DNA of 16,169 nucleotides, taken from the NCBI GenBank assembly GCA_023390985.1, contig JAEWBU010000053.1:1-16169 (forward strand), written 5' to 3'. Source of the stretch: Pseudomonadota bacterium (GTDB taxonomy: Bacteria; Pseudomonadota; Gammaproteobacteria; Burkholderiales; Burkholderiaceae_C). Shown here piece by piece: positions 1 to 6,914 of the stretch (position 1 is its first letter; each line of letters starts with the position of its first letter). The notes beneath the pieces were generated by a model, which was not told the origin of the DNA, ran no database searches, and saw only the letters and a program-made list of their open reading frames with translations. Both the position numbers and the translations under genes were made by a program.

Positions 1-1
1 T

Positions 2-958
2 TCAGCGAGTGACCGCCGCGCAGGCGGCTTCCAGCGCGTCGACGAACATCGCCGGCACGTCGAAGCCGCTCTGCTGCGTGATCTCCTGGAAGCAGGTCGG
101 GCTGGTGACGTTGATCTCGGTGAGGACGTCGCCGATCACGTCCAGGCCCACCAGCAGCAGTCCGCGGGCGGCCAGCACCGGGCCGAGCGCCTGCGCGATC
201 TCCCAGTCGCGTTCCGTCAGCGGCTGGGCCACGCCCTTGCCACCGGCCGCCAGGTTGCCGCGAACCTCGCTGCCCTGCGGGATGCGGGCGAGGCTGAACG
301 GCACCGGCTTGCCGCCGATGACCAGCACCCGCTTGTCGCCCTTGACGATCTCGGGAACGAAGCGCTGCGCCATCACGGTGGTGGCGCCGTCGCGGTTGAG
401 CGTCTCGACGATGGCGCCCAGGTTCAGGCCGTCCGAGCGAACGCGGAAGATGCCCATGCCGCCCATGCCATCCAGCGGCTTGAGGATCACGTCCTGGTGT
501 TCGGCGTGGAAGCGGCGGATCTCGTCGGCGTCGCGCGTCACCAGCGTGGGGCTCACGAACTGCGGGAACTCCATGATCGCCAGCTTCTCGGGGTGGTCGC
601 GCAGCGCCCGCGGGCTGTTGAACACGCGCGCGCCCTCGCGCTCAGCTTGTTCCAGCAGGTGGGTGGCGTAGAAGTACTCGGAGTCGAACGGGGGGTCCTT
701 GCGCATCAGCACCGCGTCGAACTCGCGCAGCGCACGAACGGGCGTGCCGGTCTGCTCGAACCACGGGTCCACGCCGCCGGTCAGGGTGATCTCGCGAACG
801 GCCGCCTGCACCTGGCCGCCGGAGCGCCAGGCCAGGTGGCGCGGCTCGCAGGCCCAGATGCGGTGCCCGCGGCGCTGCGCCTCCCGCATCATCGAGAAGG
901 TCGTGTCCTTGTAGACCTTGAAGGCCTCGAGCGGATCGGCAACGAAAAGCAGGTTCAT
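2..958 (-). CDS. gshB: Glutathione synthetase
   Basis: Second step of glutathione synthesis: ATP-dependent joining of glycine to gamma-glutamylcysteine, in the cytoplasm. The 318-residue protein is full length for the prokaryotic GshB family. Visible landmarks are the N-terminal MNLLFVADPL, then MRKDPPFDSEY (about 85-95) and NSPRALRDHPEKL (114-126). The ATP-grasp part has the glycine-rich loop KPLDGMGGMGIF (160-171), RGNLAAGG (233-240) and the metal/substrate segment EINVTSPT (281-288). The ATG at 958 directly begins the conserved N-terminus, so the start is secure; the ribosome site is weak. It begins 25 bases after the stop of the glutathione transferase gene and is probably cotranscribed with it. 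The stop lies at the window edge but the gene is complete. The family call is by recognition and is very secure. Confidence 0.97.
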   Translation of the reverse strand: MNLLFVADPLEAFKVYKDTTFSMMREAQRRGHRIWACEPRHLAWRSGGQVQAAVREITLTGGVDPWFEQTGTPVRALREFDAVLMRKDPPFDSEYFYATHLLEQAEREGARVFNSPRALRDHPEKLAIMEFPQFVSPTLVTRDADEIRRFHAEHQDVILKPLDGMGGMGIFRVRSDGLNLGAIVETLNRDGATTVMAQRFVPEIVKGDKRVLVIGGKPVPFSLARIPQGSEVRGNLAAGGKGVAQPLTERDWEIAQALGPVLAARGLLLVGLDVIGDVLTEINVTSPTCFQEITQQSGFDVPAMFVDALEAACAAVTR

Positions 959-983
959 TGTGGTGCGTCGAAGGGTTGGCCGT

Positions 984-1703
984 TCAGGGCTTGGGCGGTG
1001 CGGCGGGGATGGTCAGGCCGCGCTGCACGGCGGGGCGCGCCAGGAAGGCTTCGAGCCCGCGGCGGGCATGCGTGTAGCGCTCCCACTCCACCAGCTCGCC
1101 CGCGCCGTAGAAGCCCACCAGGTTGCGGATCCAGGGGAAGGTGGCGATGTCGGCGATGCCGTATTCGTCGCCGGCCAGCCATTCGTGCTTCGACAGTTGC
1201 TGGTCGACCACCGCCAGCAGGCGCTTCGATTCCGCCACGTAGCGGTCGCGCGGGCGCTTGTCCTCGAATTCGCGGCCGGCGAACTTATGGAAGAACCCGA
1301 GCTGGCCGAACATCGGCCCGATGCCGCCCATCTGGAACATCAGCCACTGCACCGCGTTCCAGCGCTGGGCGGGATCGCGCGGCAGCAGCTGGCCGGTTTT
1401 CTCGGCCAGGTACATCAGGATGGCGCCGGATTCGAACAGCGCGAGCGGCCGCCCGCCCGGGCCGTCGGGGTCCAGGATCGCCGGGATCTTGTTGTTCGGG
1501 TTGAGGGACAGGAACTCGGGCGAGGTCTGGTCGTGCCGCTCGAAGTCCACGCGGTGCACCTCGTAGGGCAGGCCGGTCTCTTCCAGCGCGATGGAGACCT
1601 TCACGCCGTTCGGCGTGGGCAGCGAGTACAGCTGGAGGCGGTCCGGGTGCAGGGCGGGCCACTTGCGGGTGATGGGGAAGTCGGAAAGTCGGTCCTGGCT
1701 CAT
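984..1703 (-). CDS. Glutathione S-transferase, Nu-class / YfcG-Ure2p-like
   Basis: Cytoplasmic glutathione-dependent enzyme of 239 residues. The thioredoxin-fold N-domain has the pattern of E. coli YfcG: TPNG at 30-33, NPNNKIPAI at 68-76 (cis-proline loop) and LFESGAILMYLAEKTG at 89-104 (glutathione gamma-glutamyl contact). The all-helical C-domain contains QWLMFQMGGIGPMFGQ and LAGDEYGIADIATFPW. YfcG relatives use the Thr/Asn of TPN instead of a catalytic Tyr, Ser or Cys and act mainly as disulfide-bond reductases; that activity is inferred here. About 20 extra residues precede the thioredoxin fold compared with YfcG. The ATG at 1703 was chosen because the frame stays open far upstream, but family similarity begins only here. 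It is divergent from the binding-protein gene and is followed by gshB after 25 bases, which supports a glutathione operon. Confidence 0.93.
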   Translation of the reverse strand: MSQDRLSDFPITRKWPALHPDRLQLYSLPTPNGVKVSIALEETGLPYEVHRVDFERHDQTSPEFLSLNPNNKIPAILDPDGPGGRPLALFESGAILMYLAEKTGQLLPRDPAQRWNAVQWLMFQMGGIGPMFGQLGFFHKFAGREFEDKRPRDRYVAESKRLLAVVDQQLSKHEWLAGDEYGIADIATFPWIRNLVGFYGAGELVEWERYTHARRGLEAFLARPAVQRGLTIPAAPPKP

Positions 1704-1715
1704 GGCCCGCACCGT

Positions 1716-1732
1716 AGCACGGCGGCCGTGCT
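1716..1732. promoter_or_regulatory. Palindrome in divergent promoter region (possible operator)
   Basis: AGCACGGC, one spacer base, GCCGTGCT: a perfect 8-base inverted repeat about 12 bases upstream of the glutathione transferase start. It lies in the 138-base gap separating that gene from the divergently transcribed binding-protein gene. Position and symmetry suit a repressor or activator site. The alternative is a small hairpin in the transferase leader. No regulator gene is adjacent. I could not identify convincing -35/-10 boxes for either gene in this gap; TACACT at 1803-1808 is a weak -10 candidate for the plus-strand gene. Confidence 0.35.
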
Positions 1733-1827
1733 CCCGAGGCGGGCAAGGACACCGCCGGCGTGCTATGGGTTTGCTCGGAGTCGGCCCGGCACGGAACCTG
1801 CCTACACTCGGCTCGCCCTCAAACTCA

Positions 1828-1833
1828 CAGGAG
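1828..1833 (+). promoter_or_regulatory. Ribosome binding site of the GltI-like gene
   Basis: CAGGAG eight bases before the ATG at 1842. It fixes this start against the much longer open frame that continues upstream to about 918, which only runs antisense to the transferase gene. Confidence 0.75.
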
Positions 1834-1841
1834 CCGAACGA

Positions 1842-2720
1842 ATGAAGAAGTACAGCCTGATCCCCCTGGCGCTCGCCATGGCGGCCGGCGCCGCGTCCGC
1901 CGACACGCTCAAGAAGGTGGCCGAAAACAACAAGATCACCCTGGCCTACCGCGAAGCCTCCGTGCCGTTCAGCTACCTGGCCGGTCCCGACAAGCCGGTG
2001 GGCATGATGGTGGAGATCTCCGAGGCCATCGCCGCCGAGGTCAAGAAGGCCACCGGCAAGCCCAACATCGAGGTGGCCTGGCAGGCCGTGACGTCGGCCA
2101 ACCGCATCCCGCTGCTGACCAACGGAACGGTGGACCTGGAGTGCGGCTCCACCACCAACAACACCGCGCGCGGCAAGGAAGTGCAGTTCGCGATCAACCA
2201 CTTCTACACCGGCACCCGGCTGCTGGTGAAGAAGAACAGCGGCATCAAGAACTACGCCGACCTCGCCGGCAAGACCGTGTCCACCACCACCGGCACCACC
2301 AACTTCCAGGTCCTGCGCAAGTACAACGCCGACAAGAACCTGAACATGAACATCATCGCGGGCAAGGACCACGACGATTCCAAGCTGCTGGTGGAAACCG
2401 GCCGCGCCGTCGCCTTCGGCATGGACGACATCCTGCTGTACGGCCTGAAGGCCGCCGACCGCAACCCGGCCGACTGGGACGTGGTGGGCGAGGCCCTGCA
2501 GGTCGAGCCCTACGCCTGCATGCTGCGCAAGGACGATCCGAAGTTCCAGCAACTGGTCAACGGCGTGATCGGCAACATGATGAAGAACGGCGAGTTCGAG
2601 AAGCTGTACACCAAGTGGTTCACCTCGCCCATCCCGCCGCGCAACGTGAACCTGAACTTCCCGATGGCGCAGGAGCTGAAGGACAACCTCAAGGCCCAGA
2701 GCGACAAGCCGGCGATCTGA
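1842..2720 (+). CDS. gltI: Periplasmic glutamate/aspartate-type ABC transporter substrate-binding protein (GltI-like)
   Basis: A 292-residue periplasmic receptor of the bacterial extracellular solute-binding family 3, and the only plus-strand gene in the window. It has a classic Sec signal peptide: MKK, a hydrophobic core, then ASA|D with predicted cleavage after residue 20. The mature part shares with E. coli GltI the ligand-site segment DLECGSTTNN (98-107), then TGTRLLVKK, the TTTGTT loop near 148-153, GRAVAFGMDD (187-196), CMLRKDDPKF (226-235) and the terminal KWFTSPIPPRNVNLNF. Glutamate/aspartate binding is therefore likely, though specificity is inferred. The ATG at 1842 follows CAGGAG (1828-1833) at eight bases. 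No permease or ATPase gene is next to it, so it is an orphan here. A strong terminator follows directly. Confidence 0.9.
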   Translation: MKKYSLIPLALAMAAGAASADTLKKVAENNKITLAYREASVPFSYLAGPDKPVGMMVEISEAIAAEVKKATGKPNIEVAWQAVTSANRIPLLTNGTVDLECGSTTNNTARGKEVQFAINHFYTGTRLLVKKNSGIKNYADLAGKTVSTTTGTTNFQVLRKYNADKNLNMNIIAGKDHDDSKLLVETGRAVAFGMDDILLYGLKAADRNPADWDVVGEALQVEPYACMLRKDDPKFQQLVNGVIGNMMKNGEFEKLYTKWFTSPIPPRNVNLNFPMAQELKDNLKAQSDKPAI

Positions 2721-2738
2721 TCCGGTTCGATTCAAGTG

Positions 2739-2767
2739 AAAGGGGCGCCTCGGCGCCCCTTTTTGCT
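2739..2767 (+). terminator. Rho-independent terminator of the GltI-like gene
   Basis: Eighteen bases after the stop: AGGGGCGC (2741-2748), loop CTCG, GCGCCCCT (2753-2760). The 8-bp GC-rich stem is extended by AA/TT at its base and followed by a T-run (TTTTTGCTTTT). It is a strong intrinsic terminator for the plus strand. On the minus strand it lies just past the antitoxin stop, but the T-tract there is poorer (TTTCACTT), so bidirectional use is possible but weaker. Confidence 0.92.
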
Positions 2768-2769
2768 TT

Positions 2770-3105
2770 TCAGCCGACCAGGATCGCTTCCATTCCCTTT
2801 TTCTCGATGACCTGTAGCAATCGTGCGGCGGCACCCGTTGGGTGCTTGCCGGATCCGGGCGACTCCCATTTCTGCACTGCGGAGACGCTGACGTTCAGGA
2901 ACTCGGCGAAGACGGACTGGCTCATCCGGGCCTTGTTGATCCGGATGTCCGCCACCTTGCGCGGGCCATAAACGGGCGGCGCTTCGCACAACGCACGGAC
3001 CTGCACCATCTCCTCCTGCGACAGCAGCCCGTGTCGGCTCAGCTCAGTCGCCATTTCCAGCATCTCGCCGAGGACGCGATCATTCTTCCGGCGTTGGCGT
3101 GTCAT
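2770..3105 (-). CDS. Antitoxin with XRE-type helix-turn-helix (HigA-2/NadS-like)
   Basis: A 111-residue putative DNA-binding antitoxin. After an N-terminal helical arm, residues 52-104 carry a Cro/C1-type helix-turn-helix: DIRINKARMSQSVFAEFLNVSVSAV (read as 53-77), with QKWE closing the recognition part, then HPTGAAARLLQVIEKKG. This pattern is typical of antitoxins paired with RelE-like toxins of the HigB-2 group: SQ..FA..L.VS...VQ.WE...P.G.A.RLL. The ATG at 3105 has AGGAAA about eight bases upstream. The first 26 bases overlap the 3' end of the toxin gene, so translation is probably coupled, in the toxin-first order of higBA loci. Expected roles are neutralising the toxin and repressing the shared promoter through the palindromes at 3482-3514. 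Base composition looks less GC-rich than the flanking core genes. Confidence 0.85.
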   Translation of the reverse strand: MTRQRRKNDRVLGEMLEMATELSRHGLLSQEEMVQVRALCEAPPVYGPRKVADIRINKARMSQSVFAEFLNVSVSAVQKWESPGSGKHPTGAAARLLQVIEKKGMEAILVG

Positions 3106-3478
3106 TGCAGATTTCCTGGATGGTTCCGGCGGCGAGCATTCGCTTCAGCATCTCCTCGTTCGCGGCCTGCAGGCCCCTGGCCACCATCTTCGCGGCCTCG
3201 ACCTGCTTGTCCGAAAAGTCCGTGCCCGGGTCGCTCTTCGCGCGTCCGGCGACGAAGAAGAGGACGTCCCCGTGCTTCCTCGCGATGAGCGTACGAGTGG
3301 CCCCGCTCTTGCCTTGGCCACCTGCCGCGATTCTCTTCTTGCAGAGGCCGCCGCCAAGATCCGCTTCGTAGCGGCCCTCCATCACATCTCGGGCAGCCGC
3401 GCACAACTTTTCGCGGCTGAGCACGCCCCTCGCCCAGCGGGTAAACGTCTTGAGTTGAAAGACTCTGCCTGTGCCCAT
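3080..3478 (-). CDS. RelE/HigB-2-type toxin of a type II toxin-antitoxin system
   Basis: A 132-residue protein matching the RelE-like family of Pfam PF06296 (family assignment from memory): FQLKTFTRWARG near the N-terminus, ADLGGGLCKKRIA (39-51), GQGKSGATRTLIA (54-66), FFVAGRAKSD, a central helix and the terminal AAGTIQEIC. Relatives are thought to act as mRNA interferases at the ribosome; activity here is inferred. The ATG at 3478 is the only in-frame start before the conserved domain. It has no recognisable Shine-Dalgarno sequence, because an inverted repeat ends three bases before it. Family members usually begin almost directly with FKTK..RWA, so a few extra N-terminal residues are present. 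The gene lies 60 bases after the kup stop and overlaps the antitoxin gene by 26 bases. It appears intact. Confidence 0.88.
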   Translation of the reverse strand: MGTGRVFQLKTFTRWARGVLSREKLCAAARDVMEGRYEADLGGGLCKKRIAAGGQGKSGATRTLIARKHGDVLFFVAGRAKSDPGTDFSDKQVEAAKMVARGLQAANEEMLKRMLAAGTIQEICNDTPTPEE

Positions 3479-3481
3479 ACT

Positions 3482-3514
3482 GTAGTGCGGTGTAGCACTA
3501 CGTGCAATAGCACG
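3482..3514. promoter_or_regulatory. Tandem palindromes upstream of toxin-antitoxin operon (likely operator)
   Basis: Two adjoining inverted repeats: GTAGTGC (3482-3488), six bases, GCACTAC (3495-3501); then CGTGC (3501-3505), AATA, GCACG (3510-3514). The element TAGCAC also recurs as a direct repeat at 3493 and 3508, 15 bases apart. They occupy the 60-base gap between kup and the toxin gene, ending three bases before the toxin ATG. Tandem dyads in this place are typical of antitoxin autoregulation. Promoter boxes could not be assigned with confidence. Confidence 0.55.
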
Positions 3515-3538
3515 GCAAACCTCAATCGAAGGAGACGC

Positions 3539-5407
3539 TCAGATCTCGATCTTCGACCCCAGCTCCACCACCGCGTTGTTCGGCAGCTTGAGGAAGTCCG
3601 CGGCGGCGCCGGCGTTGTGGTGCATCTGGGCGAACAGCTTCTCGCGCCAGGGCGCCATGCCGCTGCCGATGGTGGGCACGACCACGTCGCGCGAGAGGAA
3701 GTAGCTCGTGGTCATCGGCTGCAGCTCGCAGCCGTTGTGGCGCATCTGCTCGAGCGCGCGCGGCACGTCGAAGTCGTTCTTGAAGCCGTAGTGCACGACC
3801 ACCTGCCAGCAGTTGCGCCCGAGCGGCTCGATCTCCAGGCGCTTGGACAACCCGATCCACGGCACCTCGTGGCTGCGCACCGTGACGAACAGGTTCTTCT
3901 CGTGCAGCACCTTGTTGTGCTTGAGGTTGTGCAGCAGCGCGTTGGGCACGCGGCCCGGTTCGGCGGTGAGGAAGACCGCGGTGCCTTCCACGCGCATCGG
4001 CGGGTTGACGAACACCGCCTCCAGGAAGCTGGGCAGGTCGATGGCGTCCTCGCGCAGCTTCTCGTTGAGGATGGTGCGGCCGCGCTTCCAGGTCATCATC
4101 AGCGTGAAGACCGCCGCGCCGATCATCAGCGGGAACCAGCCGCCCTGCAGCAGCTTCAGCAGGTTGGATGCGAAGAAGGTGGCGTCGACGATGAAGAACC
4201 AGCCCGTCGCCGCGATGCACAGCCACAGCGGGTACTTCCAGCTGTAGCGGATCACGAAGAACGTCAGCGTGGTCGTGATCAGCATGTCCAGCGTGACCGC
4301 GATGCCGTAGGCCGCCGCCAGGTTGCTGGAGGAGCGGAACATCACCACCGCCAGCACGATGGCGACGAACAGGCCCCAGTTGACGAACGGAATGTAGATC
4401 TGCCCGGTCTCGCGCACGCTGGTGTGCTGCACGTTCAGCCGCGGCAGGTAGCCCAGCTGCATCGCCTGGCGGGTGACGCTGAAGGCGCCGGTGATCAGCG
4501 CCTGCGAGGCGATGACCGTGGCGGCGGTGGCCAGGCCCACCAGCGGCAGCAGCGCCCAGTCGGGCGCCATCAGGAAGAACGGGTTCTTCACCGCGTCGGG
4601 GCGCTCAAGCAGCAGCGCGCCCTGGCCGAAGTAGTTGAGCGTCAGCGCCGGCATCACCACCGCGAACCAGGCCAGCCGGATCGGCTTCTTGCCGAAGTGG
4701 CCCAGGTCCGCATAGAGCGCCTCGGCACCCGTCACGCAGAGCACCACGGCGCCCAGGATGATGAACGTGGTGCCCGGGTGGTGCCACATGAAGCGCACCG
4801 CGTGGTGCGGGCTGATCGCCGTGAGGATCTCGGGGTGCCGCACGATGTTGGACACGCCCAGCGCGGCCAGGACGAAGAACCAGACCAGCGTGATCGGCCC
4901 GAAGTAGCGTCCCACGCCGCTGGTGCCGTGCTTCTGCACGGCGAACAGGCAGAACAGGATCAGGAGCGTCAGCGGGATCACGCCTTCGGCGAAGCGCGGC
5001 GACACCACCTCCAGGCCCTCGACCGCCGACAGCACCGAGATCGCCGGCGTGATGACGCCGTCGCCATAGAAGAGCGAGGTGCCGAAGATGCCGACGGCCA
5101 GCAGCACGCTGCGCAGGCGGGGCTTGTCCTTCACCGCCTGCGAGGCCAGCGCCAGCATGGCGATCAGCCCGCCCTCGCCGTTGTTGTCGGCCCGCAGCAC
5201 GAGCACGACGTACTTGATCGAGACGATGACGGTGAGCGTCCAGAAGAGGACCGAGAGGATCCCGTAGACGTTGCCGGTGCTGAAGCCCACGTGGCCGGAG
5301 CCGAAGACTTCCTTGACCGCGTACAGGACGCTGGTGCCGATGTCGCCGTAGACGACACCGATGGCGCCCAGGGTCAGCGCGGCAAGCGGGGATTTGGAGC
5401 TTTGCAA
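3539..5407 (-). CDS. kup: Low-affinity potassium uptake protein Kup
   Basis: Inner-membrane potassium/proton symporter of the KUP/HAK/KT family, 622 residues, normal family length. Signature stretches are YGDIGTS (20-26), RADNNGEGG (72-80), FYGDGVITPAISV (113-125) and GAEALYADLGHFG. About twelve membrane segments reach to roughly residue 430, followed by a hydrophilic cytoplasmic domain to the C-terminus. The start must be the TTG at 5407: there is no upstream ATG in frame, and the next Met (residue 84) would remove the first membrane segments and the YGDIGTS motif. The codon is preceded by a hairpin and six U residues rather than a good ribosome site. It lies 128 bases after gshA and 60 before the toxin gene, on the same strand. 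Confidence 0.96.
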   Translation of the reverse strand: MQSSKSPLAALTLGAIGVVYGDIGTSVLYAVKEVFGSGHVGFSTGNVYGILSVLFWTLTVIVSIKYVVLVLRADNNGEGGLIAMLALASQAVKDKPRLRSVLLAVGIFGTSLFYGDGVITPAISVLSAVEGLEVVSPRFAEGVIPLTLLILFCLFAVQKHGTSGVGRYFGPITLVWFFVLAALGVSNIVRHPEILTAISPHHAVRFMWHHPGTTFIILGAVVLCVTGAEALYADLGHFGKKPIRLAWFAVVMPALTLNYFGQGALLLERPDAVKNPFFLMAPDWALLPLVGLATAATVIASQALITGAFSVTRQAMQLGYLPRLNVQHTSVRETGQIYIPFVNWGLFVAIVLAVVMFRSSSNLAAAYGIAVTLDMLITTTLTFFVIRYSWKYPLWLCIAATGWFFIVDATFFASNLLKLLQGGWFPLMIGAAVFTLMMTWKRGRTILNEKLREDAIDLPSFLEAVFVNPPMRVEGTAVFLTAEPGRVPNALLHNLKHNKVLHEKNLFVTVRSHEVPWIGLSKRLEIEPLGRNCWQVVVHYGFKNDFDVPRALEQMRHNGCELQPMTTSYFLSRDVVVPTIGSGMAPWREKLFAQMHHNAGAAADFLKLPNNAVVELGSKIEI

Positions 5408-5448
5408 AAAAGGGGCCCCGTCTTGGCGCCGGCTTCGCGGCGGCGGGG
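5406..5448 (-). promoter_or_regulatory. Hairpin with U-run directly before the kup start
   Basis: Read on the minus strand: CCCCG (5448-5444) pairs with CGGGG (5420-5416), and inside this CGGCG pairs with CGCCG (5442-5438 with 5431-5427). The hairpin is followed by CCCC and six T residues, the last two of which belong to the TTG start of kup. It looks like an imperfect intrinsic terminator or attenuator fused to the translation start. The four C residues between stem and U-run weaken the terminator reading. Confidence 0.35.
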
Positions 5449-5535
5449 TTCCGTTCCTTGAGGGACCGTTATTGTGCGCCGCCGCAAAGACCTTCGGAGC
5501 CCCTCGTTGCGGCGCAACGCCCGAAAACGCGCACT

Positions 5536-6831
5536 TTAGTCGTAGGTCTCGGCTTCGGGATCCGTGCCTTCCAGCTCGTAGCTGGCGGCCAGCATGGCCA
5601 GCCGGCCGATGACGCCATACATGTAGAAGCGGTTCGGGGCACTCGCGCCGGGCTTCTGGCCGGGCTGGGGCAGGTGGGCGCTCTCGGCGAACGCCAGAGG
5701 CACGAAGCCGGCGCCCGGGGCGTTGAGGTTCTCGTCGATGCCGCGCTCCGGGTGCACCCGGTAGAAGCCGCCGACCACGTAGCGGTCCATCATGTAGACC
5801 ACCGGCTCGGCCACGGCGTCATGGATGCGCTCGTAGGTCTGCACGCCTTCCTGGATGATGACGTCGTGCACCTCGCGGCCGTCCTTGACGACCGACATCT
5901 TGTTCTTGGCACGGCGGCTGAGCTGCTCCAGGTCCTTGACGTCGCGCACGGTCATGATGCCCATGCCGTAGGTGCCGTTGTCGGCCTTGACGATCACGAA
6001 CGGCTTCTCGTTGATGCCGTATTCCTTGTACTTCTTGCGCACCCGCGTGAGCAGCGCATCGACGTTGGTGGTCAGGCAGTCCATGCCCGAGCCTTCGTTG
6101 AAGTCGATCTCGCCGCATTTGTTGTAGAGCGGATTGATCAGCCAGGGGTCGATGCCCAGCATCTTGCCGAAGCGCTTGGCGACCTCTTCGTAGCTCTGGA
6201 AGTGCCGGCTCTTGCGCCGCACCGACCAGCCCGCATGCAGCGGCGGCAGGAGGTACTGCTCGTGCAGGTCCTCCAGGATGCCGGGCGGCCCGGCCGTGAG
6301 GTCGTTGTTGAGCAGGATGGTGCAGGGGTCGAAGTCCTTGAGCCCCAGGCGGTGCCTGCTGCGCACCACCGGCTCGAGCAGGATCGATTCGCCCGTGGGC
6401 AGGTCGATCTTCGTGGGCTCCTTGATCTCCGGGCTGATGGAGCCGATGCGCACGTTCAGCCCCGCCATGTGGAAGATGCGCTTCAACTGCAGCACGTTGG
6501 CCAGGTAGAACGTGTTGCGCGTGTGGTTCTCGGGAATCACCAGCAGGTTGCGCGCTTCCGGGCAGATCTTCTCGATGGCCGCCATCGCCGCCTGCACCGC
6601 CAGGGGCAGCATTTCCTGCGTCAGGTTGTTCCAGCCGCCCGGGAACAGGTTGGTGTCGACCGGCGCCAGCTTGAAGCCGGCATTGCGCACGTCGACCGAG
6701 GTGTAGAACGGCGGCGTGTGCTCCATCCATTCGAGCCGGAACCAGCGTTCGATGGCGGGCATGGAGTCGAGGATGCGTTCCTCGAGCTCGTTGATCGGGC
6801 CCGACAGGGCCGTGATGAGATGGGGAACCAT
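5536..6831 (-). CDS. gshA: Glutamate-cysteine ligase (proteobacterial GshA, T. ferrooxidans type)
   Basis: First and rate-setting step of glutathione synthesis, ATP-dependent formation of gamma-glutamylcysteine in the cytoplasm. The 431-residue protein belongs to the compact GshA family of beta- and some gammaproteobacteria, unrelated in detail to E. coli GshA. Recognisable blocks are FPGGWNNLTQEMLP (63-76), VIPENHTRNTFYL (98-110), LLNNDLTAGPP (173-183), the glycine-rich VKADNGTYGMGIM (281-293, probably nucleotide-binding) and the terminal RFYMYGVIGRLAMLAASYELE. The ATG at 6831 starts at the family N-terminus (MVPHLITALSGP), although the frame remains open further upstream. It lies 83 bases after the DUF6352-like gene and 128 bases before kup. 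gshB is about 4.6 kb away rather than adjacent. Confidence 0.96.
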   Translation of the reverse strand: MVPHLITALSGPINELEERILDSMPAIERWFRLEWMEHTPPFYTSVDVRNAGFKLAPVDTNLFPGGWNNLTQEMLPLAVQAAMAAIEKICPEARNLLVIPENHTRNTFYLANVLQLKRIFHMAGLNVRIGSISPEIKEPTKIDLPTGESILLEPVVRSRHRLGLKDFDPCTILLNNDLTAGPPGILEDLHEQYLLPPLHAGWSVRRKSRHFQSYEEVAKRFGKMLGIDPWLINPLYNKCGEIDFNEGSGMDCLTTNVDALLTRVRKKYKEYGINEKPFVIVKADNGTYGMGIMTVRDVKDLEQLSRRAKNKMSVVKDGREVHDVIIQEGVQTYERIHDAVAEPVVYMMDRYVVGGFYRVHPERGIDENLNAPGAGFVPLAFAESAHLPQPGQKPGASAPNRFYMYGVIGRLAMLAASYELEGTDPEAETYD

Positions 6832-6914
6832 GCGGCGCTCGATTCCGGTGGGTGGTCGACGGAGATTACAGGAAGCTGGGGGCTGAGCGGCGGGTTGCAA
6901 GCCGGCCGCCGGGC

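Noticed and set aside
918..1841. N-terminal extension of the GltI-like frame upstream of 1842
   Set aside because: It runs antisense to the transferase gene. The signal peptide and ribosome site place the true start at 1842.
1704..2834. Upstream extension of the glutathione transferase frame
   Set aside because: It overlaps the plus-strand binding-protein gene antisense and shows no domain; family similarity starts at 1703.
3471..3508. Promoter-like TTGCAC with TACAGT at 17-base spacing before the toxin gene
   Set aside because: TACAGT touches the ATG, so transcription would begin inside the coding region, with no later start codon before the conserved domain.
3272..5461. Long plus-strand open frame antisense to kup (about 729 codons)
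   Set aside because: Composition is low-complexity Arg/His/Gln/Asp-rich, as expected from the complement of a high-GC gene; the minus strand encodes a complete Kup.
5505..5519. CGTTGC-GGC-GCAACG hairpin after gshA as a terminator
   Set aside because: A 6-bp stem with a three-base loop and no T-tract on either strand; not a convincing terminator.
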